From Pseudomonadota bacterium (GTDB lineage: Bacteria > Pseudomonadota > Gammaproteobacteria > Burkholderiales > Burkholderiaceae_C): a stretch of 54,343 bases of DNA. The stretch covers positions 1 through 54,343 of the forward strand of contig JAFEER010000295.1 in NCBI GenBank assembly GCA_018240985.1. Reading direction: 5' to 3'. A model generated the notes under the pieces. The model was not told where the DNA came from. It saw nothing but the letters and a program-made list of their open reading frames with translations, and searched no databases. Shown here piece by piece: positions 8,264-17,855 of this stretch. Numbering within the stretch: the stretch's first letter is position 1; each line of letters starts with the position of its first letter. The translations under genes were made by a program, and so were the position numbers.

Positions 8264-9148
8264 TGGCGGGCGCGCCCGGGGTTCCGCGCTGGCGCAGCGC
8301 CTCGTACAGCTGCGCCGGCCCCAGCAGGATCGACCTGAGCCCGGCACGCACGCGTTCGCTATCGAGCGCCTGGCGGCTCATGCTGCTGTAGGCGTCGAAG
8401 GCGTCGAAGGCGTCGAAGGCGTCGAAGGCGTCGAAGGCGTCGATGATGGCGCTGGTGAATTCGCTTTCAAAATCGGGCGAATTGTCGAACTGGCTCTTGC
8501 TGTTGCCGAAGGCCTGCTGCACCAGGATGTCGGATACCAGCAGCTTGCCCTTGACGTGGTGGATGTAGACCAGCTTGTCCTGGTCGGAGAGCACGCCGTC
8601 GAACAGGTCGTTCACCTTGGCGACGATTTCCGACAGCAGCGCCTTGTCCTTGTCCTGCAGCGTGCCGCTGCCGCTGCCGGTCAGGGGTCGCAACTGGTAG
8701 TCGCCCTCGGTGTCGTGCAGCGTCAGGGCGCGCCGGCCTTCGTTTTTCAGGCGGTGGTGCGTCAGCACCAGCTTCGATAAATCCACCCCCTCGTGCTCGC
8801 GGCCAAAGTCCAGGAGCGGCAGCAGGCGCTTGAAGAAAATGGCGCGCTTCTCGATCGCCGTGTTGCCATAGTCGAACATCTTGCCGGGGAAGGCACGCCG
8901 GCGAGTTCTGCGGTCTCGTAGTACGTCCTGAACGCGGCCAGGATATCGTCGGCCTCATTCACGAAGTCCAGGATATAGGTCGTGTCCTTGACGCCATGCG
9001 GCCCGCTGTAGGCGCGGTTCAGGCGACTGAGCGTCTGCACCGCCTGGATGCCGGCCAGGTGCTTGTCCACATACATGCCGCACAGGAGTGGCTGGTCAAA
9101 GCATTCGCTGTTCGCGAACCGCGAAGGCTCGAATGCTCGAACGGACAC
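8238..9148 (-). pseudogene. hsdR: hsdR remnant (type I restriction enzyme R subunit, 3' part)
   Basis: Only the C-terminal portion survives, in two frames. 8762-9148 encodes the end of the helicase region (QPLLCGMYVDKHLAGIQAVQ, then TLSRLNRAYSGPHGVKDTTY and YYETAELAGV). 8238-8879 encodes the C-terminal region (FDYGNTAIEKRAIFFKRLLP, SKLVLTHHRLKN, ILLGPAQLYEALRQ). Intact HsdR proteins have roughly 80 or more residues between these blocks, so an internal deletion and frame change near 8880 is likely, plus loss of the nuclease and most of the motor domain. A 9-bp tandem repeat expands the C-terminal part. The last codons run into the end of tnaA. No hsdM is present. Confidence 0.8.
8391..8444. 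repeat. 9-bp tandem repeat, six units
   Basis: There are five perfect copies of GGCGTCGAA and a sixth with one mismatch (ending GAT). On the minus strand they encode a Phe-Asp-Ala run inside the hsdR remnant. The unit is a multiple of 3, so copy changes keep the frame. Confidence 0.9.
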
Positions 9149-9210
9149 GGAGATGCTTCGGCAAGCGTTCTGCGCGGAGAAAATGAATTAAATTGACCGC
9201 CAGCCCTTGC

Positions 9211-9236
9211 TGGATAAGCGCTTGCAGCTATGAAAT
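9211..9236. repeat. AGCTAT-type intergenic repeat next to an hsdS tail
   Basis: TGGATAAGCGCTTGCAGCTA followed by TGAAAT is close to the copy at 11646-11671. Both lie directly downstream of an hsdS 3' end. Confidence 0.55.
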
Positions 9237-9245
9237 TTGGGATGA

Positions 9246-9300
9246 TTAGCTTGCACCGAGCAGCCCGCGCACGTCGATCTGGCCGGTGACGGCGGGAGAC
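9246..9300 (-). pseudogene. hsdS C-terminal tail, copy 1
   Basis: On the minus strand this reads SPAVTGQIDVRGLLGAS and stop, the usual end of a type I specificity subunit. Bases 9265-9295 are identical over 31 bp to 11700-11730 in the longer hsdS. Nothing of the body of the gene remains upstream; the ribbon-helix-helix gene begins there. Confidence 0.65.
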
Positions 9301-9313
9301 AGGAGGCGGGGAG

Positions 9314-9547
9314 TCAGTGCGCCGGGGTGTCGGCGTCCAGCCGGTCCAGCCGATCCAGAATCGCCAAGGCCTGCGCGGCATCGCCACGGGCTGCCAGGGC
9401 GCGAAAGCGGGTTTCGGCATCAAAGGCGGCGATGGCCTGGGTGCTGAGTTCTTCCATCAGCTTGTTGATGCTCAGGCCCCGCGTCTGGGCCAGGTTCTTC
9501 AGGCGCTGCGCGGTGTCGTCGGGCAGGCGGATGGTCAGGGTGCTCAT
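9314..9547 (-). CDS. Ribbon-helix-helix antitoxin-like protein
   Basis: A 77-residue protein. Its N-terminus MSTLTIRLPDDTAQRLKNLA, followed by TRGLSINKLMEEL, is a CopG/Arc-type ribbon-helix-helix DNA-binding domain. The C-terminal half is acidic and Ala-rich (residues 35-77), suited to binding a toxin. It starts inside the last codon of the PIN-domain gene (ATGA overlap at 9544-9547), so it is the second gene of a two-gene operon. Toxin-first order is less common for this pair type. Confidence 0.75.
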   Translation of the reverse strand: MSTLTIRLPDDTAQRLKNLAQTRGLSINKLMEELSTQAIAAFDAETRFRALAARGDAAQALAILDRLDRLDADTPAH

Positions 9548-9963
9548 GATTGCTCCTCCAGAAACTGGGCAGGGGTCACAACACGCAGGCGCGGCCAGGC
9601 CAACTCGCCCCGCGTCAGGTCGCGCACGTTATGCGTCACCACGGCCTGGGCATTGCCCGCGACGGCCAGCTCGATCAGGTGGTTGTCGCCCTCGTCGCGC
9701 AGATTGGGGCGCCAGCCGTAGTACACCTGCACCCAGCGGCCCGCACGTGCCAGGGCTGCCAGCACCTGCAGGCGCTCTTCGGGTGTGGTGGCGGGTGTCC
9801 AGACGTCACGCCCCATCAGGTCTTGATACTCCTGCCACAGCGCATTGCCAAACAGGGGCGTGGCCCGCCCTTGCAGGATAAGGCGCAGCACCTGGCGCGA
9901 CGCCCCGCCACCCGAGCGCAATGCGGAGACAAACACGTTGGTGTCCAGAACAATGGTGCGCAT
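9544..9963 (-). CDS. PIN-domain toxin (putative toxin-antitoxin component)
   Basis: A 139-residue PIN-domain protein of the COG1569-like 'putative toxin-antitoxin system toxin component' group. RTIVLDTNVFVSALRSGGGA has the first catalytic Asp, NALWQEYQDLM the conserved Glu, and DEGDNHLIELAV the later Asp cluster. The predicted activity is a Mg-dependent ribonuclease. It is full length for the group and overlaps the downstream ribbon-helix-helix gene by 4 nt. The pair is a cargo module in the decayed restriction island. Confidence 0.8.
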   Translation of the reverse strand: MRTIVLDTNVFVSALRSGGGASRQVLRLILQGRATPLFGNALWQEYQDLMGRDVWTPATTPEERLQVLAALARAGRWVQVYYGWRPNLRDEGDNHLIELAVAGNAQAVVTHNVRDLTRGELAWPRLRVVTPAQFLEEQS

Positions 9964-10038
9964 GGTTCATGCTAGCACAGGCGCTGTCATCGCCGACATT
10001 CTGGATAGATGTGTTCTTTGATGAAAAATGGCAAAATC

Positions 10039-10122
10039 GCTAGTGCTGTAAAGCGCAAGCAGCTATGAGTTTTGATATTTCAAAGCATTCACCCCGCCGC
10101 GTACACCGATCTGGCCGGTGAC
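10039..10122 (-). repeat. AGCTAT-type repeat plus degenerate hsdS-tail copy
   Basis: AAGCGCAAGCAGCTATGAG (10051-10069) is again beside an hsdS-tail-like sequence. Bases 10097-10122 match 9265-9290 with 3 mismatches in 26. On the minus strand this reads AAEGQVTGQIGVRGGV. It is the third and most diverged copy. The rest of 9964-10267 shows no gene I can support. Confidence 0.45.
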
Positions 10123-10270
10123 CTGGCCCTCGGCGGCCAGGAGCCTGTCGGAGTTGGAACGTCGAAAGCGCTCTCGAAGAGCGGCGAAGCCAAAATCGGC
10201 CCAGCAAGGACAGCTTTTAACCGGGCGCTACTGTGCAAATTCATGGAATCAATCCCTTCAGCCGATGTAA

Positions 10271-10536
10271 GAGCGTGTTTATGATCTTTTCATGGTGCCC
10301 GCAAGGCAGCAATAAGCCGCAATCTAGGCGCCCGCCGCGGCCCATGCTGGCGGCCTGGGCAAGGAGGGCAACGACGAGTGCGGCTTTTTGCTGCCTTGCC
10401 CGAAGGGTTGCCCCGCAAAGACAGCGTCTGCGGCGTTGCAAATCCTCGCCGGGCCAGCAGCCCGGCTGCGGTTTGCGCCTTGCAGCCACCGCCTTTGTGG
10501 GGCAACGGACACCATGAAAAGATCATAAACACGCTC
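10271..10536. mobile_element. 266-bp MITE with 27-bp terminal inverted repeats
   Basis: The ends 10271-10297 and 10510-10536 are perfect 27-bp inverted repeats beginning GAGCGTGTTTATGATC. The element is flanked by TAA on both sides (10268-10270 and 10537-10539), a 3-bp TNA-type target duplication. Inside, a further 20-bp inverted pair with one mismatch (CAAGGCAGCAATAAGCCGCA at about 10304) makes most of the left half foldable. No transposase is encoded. TNA duplication and GAG..TGTTT ends suggest mobilisation by an IS5-family (IS1031-like) transposase; that assignment is inference. Confidence 0.8.
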
Positions 10537-10537
10537 T

Positions 10538-10901
10538 AAGACCAGGTCGGCGCGCTCTGGCTCGGCCAGCAAACCCGGAAGTACGTTCGCGAAGTCAGCA
10601 TCTGCCAAAAGCTGACCCACCGCCGCAGCCACCGCCGCCCGCAACAGCGGCAAATCACCTCGCTGCCGACATCCCGCGCAAAACCGTGAGCCGCCACATC
10701 TTCCTCGATGCGATGGAACACGGCCCGGCTGGCATTGACCACAGCATCCACATCGCGGGTGGCGCGCACGCTGTCGGCCAGCGGGTCGGTAACCAGCAGG
10801 CCAGCCACGGCGCCGCCGACAAATACCACCCGCTCGCGCAGTTCACCCAGCGCCTCGGCAACCTGGCGCAAATGGGGCAGGTTCGGGTCATCGGCCCGCA
10901 T
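10538..10901 (-). pseudogene. Nucleotidyltransferase pseudogene, internally deleted and interrupted by the MITE
   Basis: The N-terminal part (RVVFVGGAVAGLLVTDPLAD, then SVRATRDVDAVVNA) is a nucleotidyltransferase fold of the AbiEii-like kind, with a GG motif and paired Asp. After GSEVICR the frame goes out of register. A second frame (10538-10653) gives the family-like C-terminus LLADADFANVLPGLLAEPER. The middle, including most of the catalytic region, is missing. The 3' end is abutted by the MITE. It overlaps the winged-helix gene by 14 nt, as an intact two-gene cassette would. Confidence 0.75.
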
Positions 10902-11436
10902 CGGTTCCCGCCGTGTCGAATTGCTTCAGCTCCGCGCCCAGCAGCGTGGCGGCCAGACGGCGCTCGCGTGCCCGCCCCACGCGCAAGGCATCGAGCAGCG
11001 CCAGCAAGCGGTGCAAAACCGGGTCGGCCAAGGCAGCCTGGGGTGCCGTGCGGTACAGCGGCGAGAGGGTGGGGCCCTTGGCGCTGCCCGTGGGGTGCGC
11101 CCACACGGGCGCGTCGCCCGGGGCCGCCGCCAGGTGGCTGGCCAGTGGCTCGGTGCCAAAGGCCGTGGGCACGCCACGCTTGACGGGCCCAGGAGTGGCG
11201 GGCCAGACGTAGCGCACGCCGTGCACCATGAATTCGAGCAAGCTGGGCCGCACCGGTGACCACTCGCCACGCGCAGGCGCCACAGCCAGGCCCGACGCCA
11301 CCGCGCGCTTCACGCTGGCGTGTACTTCGGACGCGCTCATGGCCAGCGCCTCGCCCAGCGCGGCATAAGTCCAGCGCTGCGGCGGATGTGCCGCCACCTT
11401 CAGCAGCACCAGCAGGTCTTGGGGTTTGAGGTCCAT
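10888..11436 (-). CDS. Winged-helix protein paired with a nucleotidyltransferase
   Basis: A 182-residue protein beginning MDLKPQDLLVLLKVAAHP, with an N-terminal helix-turn-helix (YAALGEALAMSASEVHASVK, residues about 22-41). A Pro/Ala-rich linker and a helical C-terminus (HRLLALLDALRVGRARERRL) follow. Proteins of this type precede AbiEii-like nucleotidyltransferases and resemble AbiEi-type regulators in layout. I chose the ATG at 11436 over the longer frame because the longer version runs through a 32-bp palindrome. The gene looks intact although its partner is broken. Confidence 0.7.
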   Translation of the reverse strand: MDLKPQDLLVLLKVAAHPPQRWTYAALGEALAMSASEVHASVKRAVASGLAVAPARGEWSPVRPSLLEFMVHGVRYVWPATPGPVKRGVPTAFGTEPLASHLAAAPGDAPVWAHPTGSAKGPTLSPLYRTAPQAALADPVLHRLLALLDALRVGRARERRLAATLLGAELKQFDTAGTDAGR

Positions 11437-11441
11437 CAGGG

Positions 11442-11473
11442 GAATATTCGGTATTCGCGAATTGCGAATATTC
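11442..11473. promoter_or_regulatory. 32-bp near-perfect palindrome 5 nt before the winged-helix start
   Basis: It is symmetric at 28 of 32 positions, with outer arms GAATATTCG / CGAATATTC and centre ATTCGCGAAT. It is probably the autoregulatory operator of the adjacent winged-helix gene. Confidence 0.6.
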
Positions 11474-11633
11474 GTCGAAGCCAGCGGCTTTGGCAAGAAG
11501 GCGCCAGCAAGCAGGGTAGGAGGAACAGCCAAAACCTTCAGTGGCTGGAGATTTTCTTCAGAAAGCGGCGGGGGCTGGATTTTTTCTTCAGTGGCGTGAG
11601 GCGGAAGCGAAGTAAATTGGAGCCAAATTGGCC

Positions 11634-11676
11634 TCTAGCGCTTTATGGATAAGTGCAAACAGCTATGAAATCAGGA
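11634..11676. repeat. AGCTAT-type repeat at the hsdS 3' end
   Basis: CTAGCGCTTTATGGATAAGT runs into ACAGCTATGAAATCAGG, immediately after the hsdS stop on the minus strand. It resembles 9211-9236. Bases 11533-11633 hold only degenerate TTCAGTGGC / TTTTCTTCAG duplications. Confidence 0.5.
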
Positions 11677-11677
11677 G

Positions 11678-12253
11678 TTATTGACTTGCGCTGACCAGTC
11701 CGCGCACGTCGATCTGGCCGGTGACGGCGGCGGAGATCAGGGCGGTGCGGCGTTCTTGCAGGAGGGTGATGGCGGTGCGGGCCTCGGCCATCAAGGCGTC
11801 AAATTGCGAAGTCTGCTTTGCTATGTAAGTCAGAACCGCGCCCTGCTCGTTTACCGGCGGCAACAGAACCGGCAACTCCATGATGCTGGTCGAAGAAATC
11901 GATGCGAGGTTTGTGCTCTGCTTCGAGCGGGTCATGAAATAGAACTGCGCGTAACCTGAATCGGTGATGGCGTTGAGCCATTCGGACGACACGCCATGCG
12001 GGCGCACAGCGAACACATGGTTTTGGTGAATACAAGCCGCCATATCGCCTCGCCAGATATGGCCTCTGCCAAGTTTGTCGAAGTCACCGCCCGCATTCAT
12101 CAGCACGTCGCCCGGCTGCAAAAGATAGCGTGGCAAGTCGTTTGCTGGTATTTCGATTTCGGCCATGTCATCCAGCGCCAGGTAGCCATCCTGCACGTTG
12201 GCAACTCGGAGGTAAGGCACCGTGATCGTCGCTTTAGCGGTTTTTAGGTTCAT
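11678..12253 (-). pseudogene. hsdS: hsdS remnant, single target-recognition half
   Basis: About 191 residues of a type I specificity subunit: VPYLRVANVQDGYLALDD, GDVLMNAGGDFDKLGRGHIW, FYFMTRSKQSTNLASISSTS and the coiled end LLQERRTALISAAVTGQIDV. Intact HsdS has two recognition domains and roughly 400 residues; only the second is present. The open frame extends to 12319, but its first codons are the dnaJ terminator read as protein, so I place the earliest plausible start at Met 12253. No hsdM follows upstream. Half-length HsdS proteins can dimerise, but here a truncation remnant is more likely. Confidence 0.72.
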
Positions 12254-12314
12254 GGCGAGAAAAGGCGTGCGTCGGAGGTTGCCGAGTCTGACGCAGTTGT
12301 GTGGGCGAAAAAAA

Positions 12315-12336
12315 GCCATGCCGAAGCGGGCATGGC
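12315..12336 (-). terminator. dnaJ terminator
   Basis: GCCATGCC-GAAGCG-GGCATGGC is an 8-bp stem followed on the minus strand by a run of seven T. It lies 24 nt after the dnaJ stop. Its TGCATGGC-TTTTTTT tail side also supplies the spurious ATG of the hsdS frame. Confidence 0.85.
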
Positions 12337-12359
12337 CTGTGTGCTGTGCCGGTGGCGCC

Positions 12360-13490
12360 TCAGCTGAAGAAACTCTTGAGCCTGTCAGTCCAGCTTTCGG
12401 CCGATGGGGAATGCTTGGCGCCGCCCTTCTTCAGCGATTCGTCGAGTTCTTTGAACAGCTTGCGCTGGTGCTCGGTGAGCTTGACCGGGGTCTCGACCAC
12501 GATGTGGCAGTACAGGTCGCCGGGGTAGCTGGCGCGCACGCCCTTGATGCCCTTGCCGCGCAGGCGGAATTGCTTGCCGGCCTGCGTGCCCTCGGGGATG
12601 TCGATGGCGGCCTTGCCCGAGAGGGTGGGCACCTCGATCTCGCCGCCCAGCGCCGCGGTGATGAAGCTCACCGGCACCTGGCAATGCAGGTCGTCGCCGT
12701 CGCGCTCGAAGATGTCGTGCTTCTTGACGCGGATCTCGATGTACAGGTCGCCCGGCGGGCCGCCATTGGTGCCGGGCTCGCCGTTGCCGGTGCTGCGGAT
12801 GCGCATGCCGTCGTCGATGCCGGCGGGGATCTTCACCTCCAGCGTCTTCTGCTTCTTGATCTTGCCCTGGCCGTGGCAGCTCAGGCAGGGCTCGGGAATG
12901 ATCTTGCCCGTGCCGCGGCAGTGCGGGCAGGTCTGCTGCACGCTGAAGAAACCCTGGCGCATCTGCACCGCGCCGCTGCCCTGGCAGGTGCCGCAGGTCT
13001 TGGCACTGGTGCCGGGCTTGGCGCCGCTGCCGTGGCAGGTGTCGCAGCTCTCCCAGCTGGGGATGCGGATCTGCGCGTCCTTGCCGTGGGCGGCCTCGTC
13101 CAGCGTGACTTCCATGGCGTAGGACAGGTCGTTGCCCCGATACACCTGGCGTCCGCCGCGTCCGCCGCGCTGGCCGCCGAACATGTCGCCGAAGATGTCG
13201 CCAAACGCCTCGGCAAAACCGCCAAAGCCCTCGGTGCCACCGGGCCCGCGCATGTTCGGGTCTACGCCGGCGTGGCCGTACTGGTCGTAGGCGGCGCGCT
13301 TCTGTGCGTCCGAGAGCATCTCGTAGGCCTCCTTGGCCTCCTTGAATTTCTCTTCGGCACCCTTGGCCGCATCACCCTGGTTGCGATCCGGGTGGTACTT
13401 CATCGCCAGCTTGCGATAGGCCTTCTTGATGTCGTCCTCGCCGGCGTTCTTGGGAACGCCGAGGACTTCGTAATAGTCTCGTTTCGACAT
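12360..13490 (-). CDS. dnaJ: DnaJ co-chaperone (Hsp40)
   Basis: A 376-residue type I J-protein that stimulates DnaK ATPase and delivers unfolded substrates. The J-domain spans residues 1-70 with HPD at 33-35. A Gly/Phe-rich linker ([17 protein letters not shown]) follows. Four zinc motifs are present: [24 protein letters not shown] and CLSCHGQG. The C-terminal substrate domains are complete. It is the last gene of grpE-dnaK-dnaJ, 95 nt after dnaK, and ends at a strong terminator. Confidence 0.97.
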   Translation of the reverse strand: MSKRDYYEVLGVPKNAGEDDIKKAYRKLAMKYHPDRNQGDAAKGAEEKFKEAKEAYEMLSDAQKRAAYDQYGHAGVDPNMRGPGGTEGFGGFAEAFGDIFGDMFGGQRGGRGGRQVYRGNDLSYAMEVTLDEAAHGKDAQIRIPSWESCDTCHGSGAKPGTSAKTCGTCQGSGAVQMRQGFFSVQQTCPHCRGTGKIIPEPCLSCHGQGKIKKQKTLEVKIPAGIDDGMRIRSTGNGEPGTNGGPPGDLYIEIRVKKHDIFERDGDDLHCQVPVSFITAALGGEIEVPTLSGKAAIDIPEGTQAGKQFRLRGKGIKGVRASYPGDLYCHIVVETPVKLTEHQRKLFKELDESLKKGGAKHSPSAESWTDRLKSFFS

Positions 13491-13518
13491 GGTTGACTTC
13501 GCCTGCTTGGAAGAGGAA

Positions 13519-13558
13519 CGCCGCGCGGGCTCTCCTTGAGGGGGAGGCCGGCGCGGCG
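13519..13558 (-). promoter_or_regulatory. Hairpin between dnaK and dnaJ
   Basis: CGCCGCGC and GCGCGGCG arms form an 8-bp GC stem in the 95-nt gap. There is no T-run, so an RNA-processing or attenuating structure that lowers dnaJ output relative to dnaK is more likely than a full terminator. Confidence 0.4.
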
Positions 13559-13585
13559 GTGTATTTCAGCGCAAGCGCTGCGTGA

Positions 13586-15532
<1,947 letters not shown>

Positions 15533-15614
15533 GTTTTTCTCCGTGATGTCTGAAATGGCTGGATAGCCAGTAACTTGTGGATACGCCGCCCTTATTCAAG
15601 CGGGCGCGATGCTT

Positions 15615-16145
15615 TTATTTGGGCGCCGCGACGGTCACCAGGGCCGGGCGCAGCACGCGGTCGGCGATCAGGTAGCCCTTTTGCAGCACGGCGACCACCG
15701 TGTTGGCGTCCTGGTCGGCCGGCACCATGCTGATGGCCTGGTGCTGGTGCGGGTCGAACTTGTCGCCGGCGGCAGGGCTGATGACGATGACCTTGTTGCG
15801 CTCCAGGGCGCCCGTCAGCTGGCGCAGCGTGGCGTCGGATCCCTCGCGCAGCTGCTCGGCGGTGGCGCTTTCTATGGCCAGGGCGGCGTCCAGGCTGTCG
15901 CACACGGGCAGCAGGCTTTCGGCAAAGCTCTCGATGCCGAACTTGCGTGCCTTGGATATTTCCTCCTCGGCGCGGCGGCGCGTGTTCTCGGCCTCGGCCT
16001 TGGCGCGCAGGAACTGGTCGGCCAGCTCGGCGCTCTTGGTCTTGAGCTCCGCGAGCTCGCCCTGCAGGCGGGCCAGCTCGTCGGCGGCATTCGCCGCCAG
16101 CGCGGCTTCGATTTCTTCGGGGGCAGGATTCTGGATGTCGGACAT
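15615..16145 (-). CDS. grpE: GrpE nucleotide exchange factor
   Basis: A 176-residue GrpE that releases ADP from DnaK. A long N-terminal coiled coil (residues about 10-70, with [20 protein letters not shown]) precedes the beta-wing domain ([20 protein letters not shown], then [17 protein letters not shown]). The start at 16145 ([16 protein letters not shown]) fits the family and lies about 33 nt below the predicted heat-shock start site; the frame continues upstream but would cross the promoter. It is the first gene of the chaperone operon. Confidence 0.95.
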   Translation of the reverse strand: MSDIQNPAPEEIEAALAANAADELARLQGELAELKTKSAELADQFLRAKAEAENTRRRAEEEISKARKFGIESFAESLLPVCDSLDAALAIESATAEQLREGSDATLRQLTGALERNKVIVISPAAGDKFDPHQHQAISMVPADQDANTVVAVLQKGYLIADRVLRPALVTVAAPK

Positions 16146-16184
16146 GTCGTCTAGGTGTGGATTTGCAATGCTTGATGCGCGGCT

Positions 16185-16212
16185 ACATGGGGGCGCTTTG
16201 CGAGACTTCAAG
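16185..16212 (-). promoter_or_regulatory. Sigma-32 heat-shock promoter of grpE-dnaK-dnaJ
   Basis: On the minus strand CTTGAAG (16206-16212) and CCCCATGT (16185-16192) are separated by 13 nt. This is an almost exact match to the RpoH consensus CTTGAAA-N11-16-CCCCATNT. The start site would fall near 16178. Confidence 0.85.
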
Positions 16213-16284
16213 CGAACGGGCGGAATGCCTCAACCTTCCCCGGTCTGCGTGCGTCGGGCATTGCGGGTTGACCCGGGCCGCAAG

Positions 16285-16313
16285 TGTACAAGTTTGGCGC
16301 TTGTGGTTATAAT
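16285..16313 (+). promoter_or_regulatory. Sigma-70 promoter of rpsF operon
   Basis: The -10 is a perfect TATAAT (16308-16313). A TGTACA at 16285-16290 lies 17 nt upstream as a 4-of-6 -35. It is divergent from the heat-shock promoter and about 65 nt before rpsF. Confidence 0.65.
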
Positions 16314-16331
16314 GCCCGGCTTTGCCTTGCC

Positions 16332-16361
16332 ACACCGCTACAACGACGCGGCGGGTGGTGT
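16332..16361 (+). promoter_or_regulatory. Candidate S6:S18-binding leader hairpin
   Basis: ACACC (16332-16336) pairs with GGTGT (16357-16361), with an inner CCGC/GCGG option (16335-16338 and 16348-16351). It lies between the promoter and the rpsF ribosome site, where the known S6:S18 autoregulatory RNA motif with its conserved CCG is found. Assignment rests on position and the ACACCG/GGTGT core only. Confidence 0.4.
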
Positions 16362-16379
16362 CATCCAAAAGGAGTTTGC

Positions 16380-16754
16380 ATGCGTCACTACGAAATCATT
16401 TTGTTGATCCACCCGGATCAAAGCGAGCAGGTTCCGGCCATGCTGGAGCGCTACAAGGGCATGATCACCGCCGGCGGTGGCCAGGTGCACCGAGTGGAAG
16501 ATTGGGGCCGCCGCCAACTGGCCTACCTGATCAACAAGCTGGCCAAGGCGCACTACCTGTGCCTGAACATCGAGGCCGATCAGGCCGTGATGCAAGAGCT
16601 GGAGCACGCCTTCAAGTTCAACGACGCCGTGCTGCGCCACCTGACGGTGCAGAAGAAGAAGGCCGAGACCGGCCCCTCTTCCATGATGAAGACCGTCGAG
16701 CGCGAAGAGGCCCGCAAGGCCAGCCAGGCCGAGGTTGCCGCCAGCGAGCGCTGA
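16380..16754 (+). CDS. rpsF: 30S ribosomal protein S6
   Basis: A 124-residue S6 ([20 protein letters not shown], then [20 protein letters not shown]). It binds S18 on the platform of the 30S subunit. The ATG at 16380 follows AAAAGGAG. Its C-terminal tail is charged and Lys/Glu-rich. It is the first gene of rpsF-priB-rpsR-rplI. Confidence 0.97.
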   Translation: MRHYEIILLIHPDQSEQVPAMLERYKGMITAGGGQVHRVEDWGRRQLAYLINKLAKAHYLCLNIEADQAVMQELEHAFKFNDAVLRHLTVQKKKAETGPSSMMKTVEREEARKASQAEVAASER

Positions 16755-16766
16755 TCACCGGAGGAT

Positions 16767-17057
16767 GTGAGCAACCATTGCGCCCTGAGCGCCTGTATCG
16801 CCGAGGCCCAGCCCCTGCGCTACACGCCTGCCGGACTGCCAGCGCTGGATCTGCGGCTCGAACATGAGTCGCAGCAGCACGAGGCAGGAGCGGAGCGCCA
16901 GGTCAAGGCCAGCGTCAAGGCGATTGCCTTTGGCACCCTGGCCGAGCGGCTGGCGCGACAGGCACTCGGAAGCAGCTGGACGTTCCAGGGCTTTCTGGCC
17001 ATGGGACGCGGCGGCAAGGGTTTGGTGCTTCACATCCAGGACATTCAACAAAATTAA
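16767..17057 (+). CDS. priB: PriB, primosomal replication protein N
   Basis: A 96-residue single OB-fold protein that works in replication restart with PriA. Features are LRYTPAGLPALDLRLEHESQ, QVKASVKAIAFGTLAERL and WTFQGFLAMGRGGKGLVLHI. It starts with GTG at 16767, 6 nt after a GGAGG ribosome site; the nearby ATG at 16765 is followed at once by a stop. It sits between rpsF and rpsR, the standard beta- and gammaproteobacterial arrangement. Confidence 0.92.
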   Translation: MSNHCALSACIAEAQPLRYTPAGLPALDLRLEHESQQHEAGAERQVKASVKAIAFGTLAERLARQALGSSWTFQGFLAMGRGGKGLVLHIQDIQQN

Positions 17058-17075
17058 CTTTCAAGAGGCTTCCAA

Positions 17076-17357
17076 ATGGCCGCATTCAAGAAATTCAACA
17101 AGGACAAGCGCCCCAAGCGCAATACCCAGTCGCTGCTGTTCAAGCGCAAGCGCTTCTGCCGTTTCACCGTCGCCGGCGTCGAGGAAATCGACTACAAGGA
17201 CGTGGACACGCTGCGTGACTTCATTGCCGAAAACGGCAAGATCATCCCCGCACGCCTGACCGGCACGCGCGCCATCTACCAGCGCCAGCTGAACACCGCG
17301 ATCAAGCGCGCCCGCTTCCTGGCCCTGGTGCCGTACAGCGACCAGCACAAGATCTAA
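17076..17357 (+). CDS. rpsR: 30S ribosomal protein S18
   Basis: A 93-residue S18: [40 protein letters not shown] and [16 protein letters not shown] are all canonical. It is basic, normal in length and lies 18 nt after priB. It partners S6 in the ribosome and in the proposed leader regulation. Confidence 0.97.
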   Translation: MAAFKKFNKDKRPKRNTQSLLFKRKRFCRFTVAGVEEIDYKDVDTLRDFIAENGKIIPARLTGTRAIYQRQLNTAIKRARFLALVPYSDQHKI

Positions 17358-17369
17358 GGAGCCGAAGCC

Positions 17370-17822
17370 ATGCAAATCATTCTGCTCGACAAGGTCGTGA
17401 ACCTCGGCAACCTCGGCGAAATCGTCAAGGTCAAGGACGGCTACGCCCGCAACTTCCTGATCCCCACCGGCCGCGCCCGCCGTGCCACCGCTGCCGCCAA
17501 GGCCGAATTCGAAGCCCGCCGCGCCGAACTGGAAAAGGCCGCCGGCGAGAAGCTGGCTGCCGCCCAGGCCCAAGGCGAGAAGCTGGCCGGCTCCGCCGTC
17601 AAGCTGACGCAAAAGGCCGGCGTGGACGGCCGCCTGTTCGGCTCCGTCACCAATGGCGACATCGCCGAAGAGCTGAACAAGCTGGGCTATGGCCTGGTGA
17701 AGTCGCAGATCCGCATGCCCAACGGCCCCATCAAGACGGTGGGCGACAACACCATCACGGTGTCCCTGCACACCGACGTGGCCGTCGAAGTCACCGTGTC
17801 GGTCTACGGCGAAACCGCCTAA
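17370..17822 (+). CDS. rplI: 50S ribosomal protein L9
   Basis: A 150-residue L9: the N-terminal globular domain ([33 protein letters not shown]), the long central helix rich in Ala/Glu/Lys, and a C-terminal domain ending VSVYGETA. It lies 12 nt after rpsR with a GGAG site. It closes the ribosomal operon before a strong terminator. Confidence 0.97.
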   Translation: MQIILLDKVVNLGNLGEIVKVKDGYARNFLIPTGRARRATAAAKAEFEARRAELEKAAGEKLAAAQAQGEKLAGSAVKLTQKAGVDGRLFGSVTNGDIAEELNKLGYGLVKSQIRMPNGPIKTVGDNTITVSLHTDVAVEVTVSVYGETA

Positions 17823-17855
17823 GCACTGCCGAAGCAACTTCGGTTGCACCGCGCA

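Noticed and set aside
8391-8444. Possible CRISPR array
   Set aside because: Units are 9 bp with no spacers; it is a coding-type tandem repeat.
8238-12319. Functional type I restriction system
   Set aside because: hsdM is absent, hsdR lacks its nuclease and most of its motor domain, and hsdS has only one recognition half.
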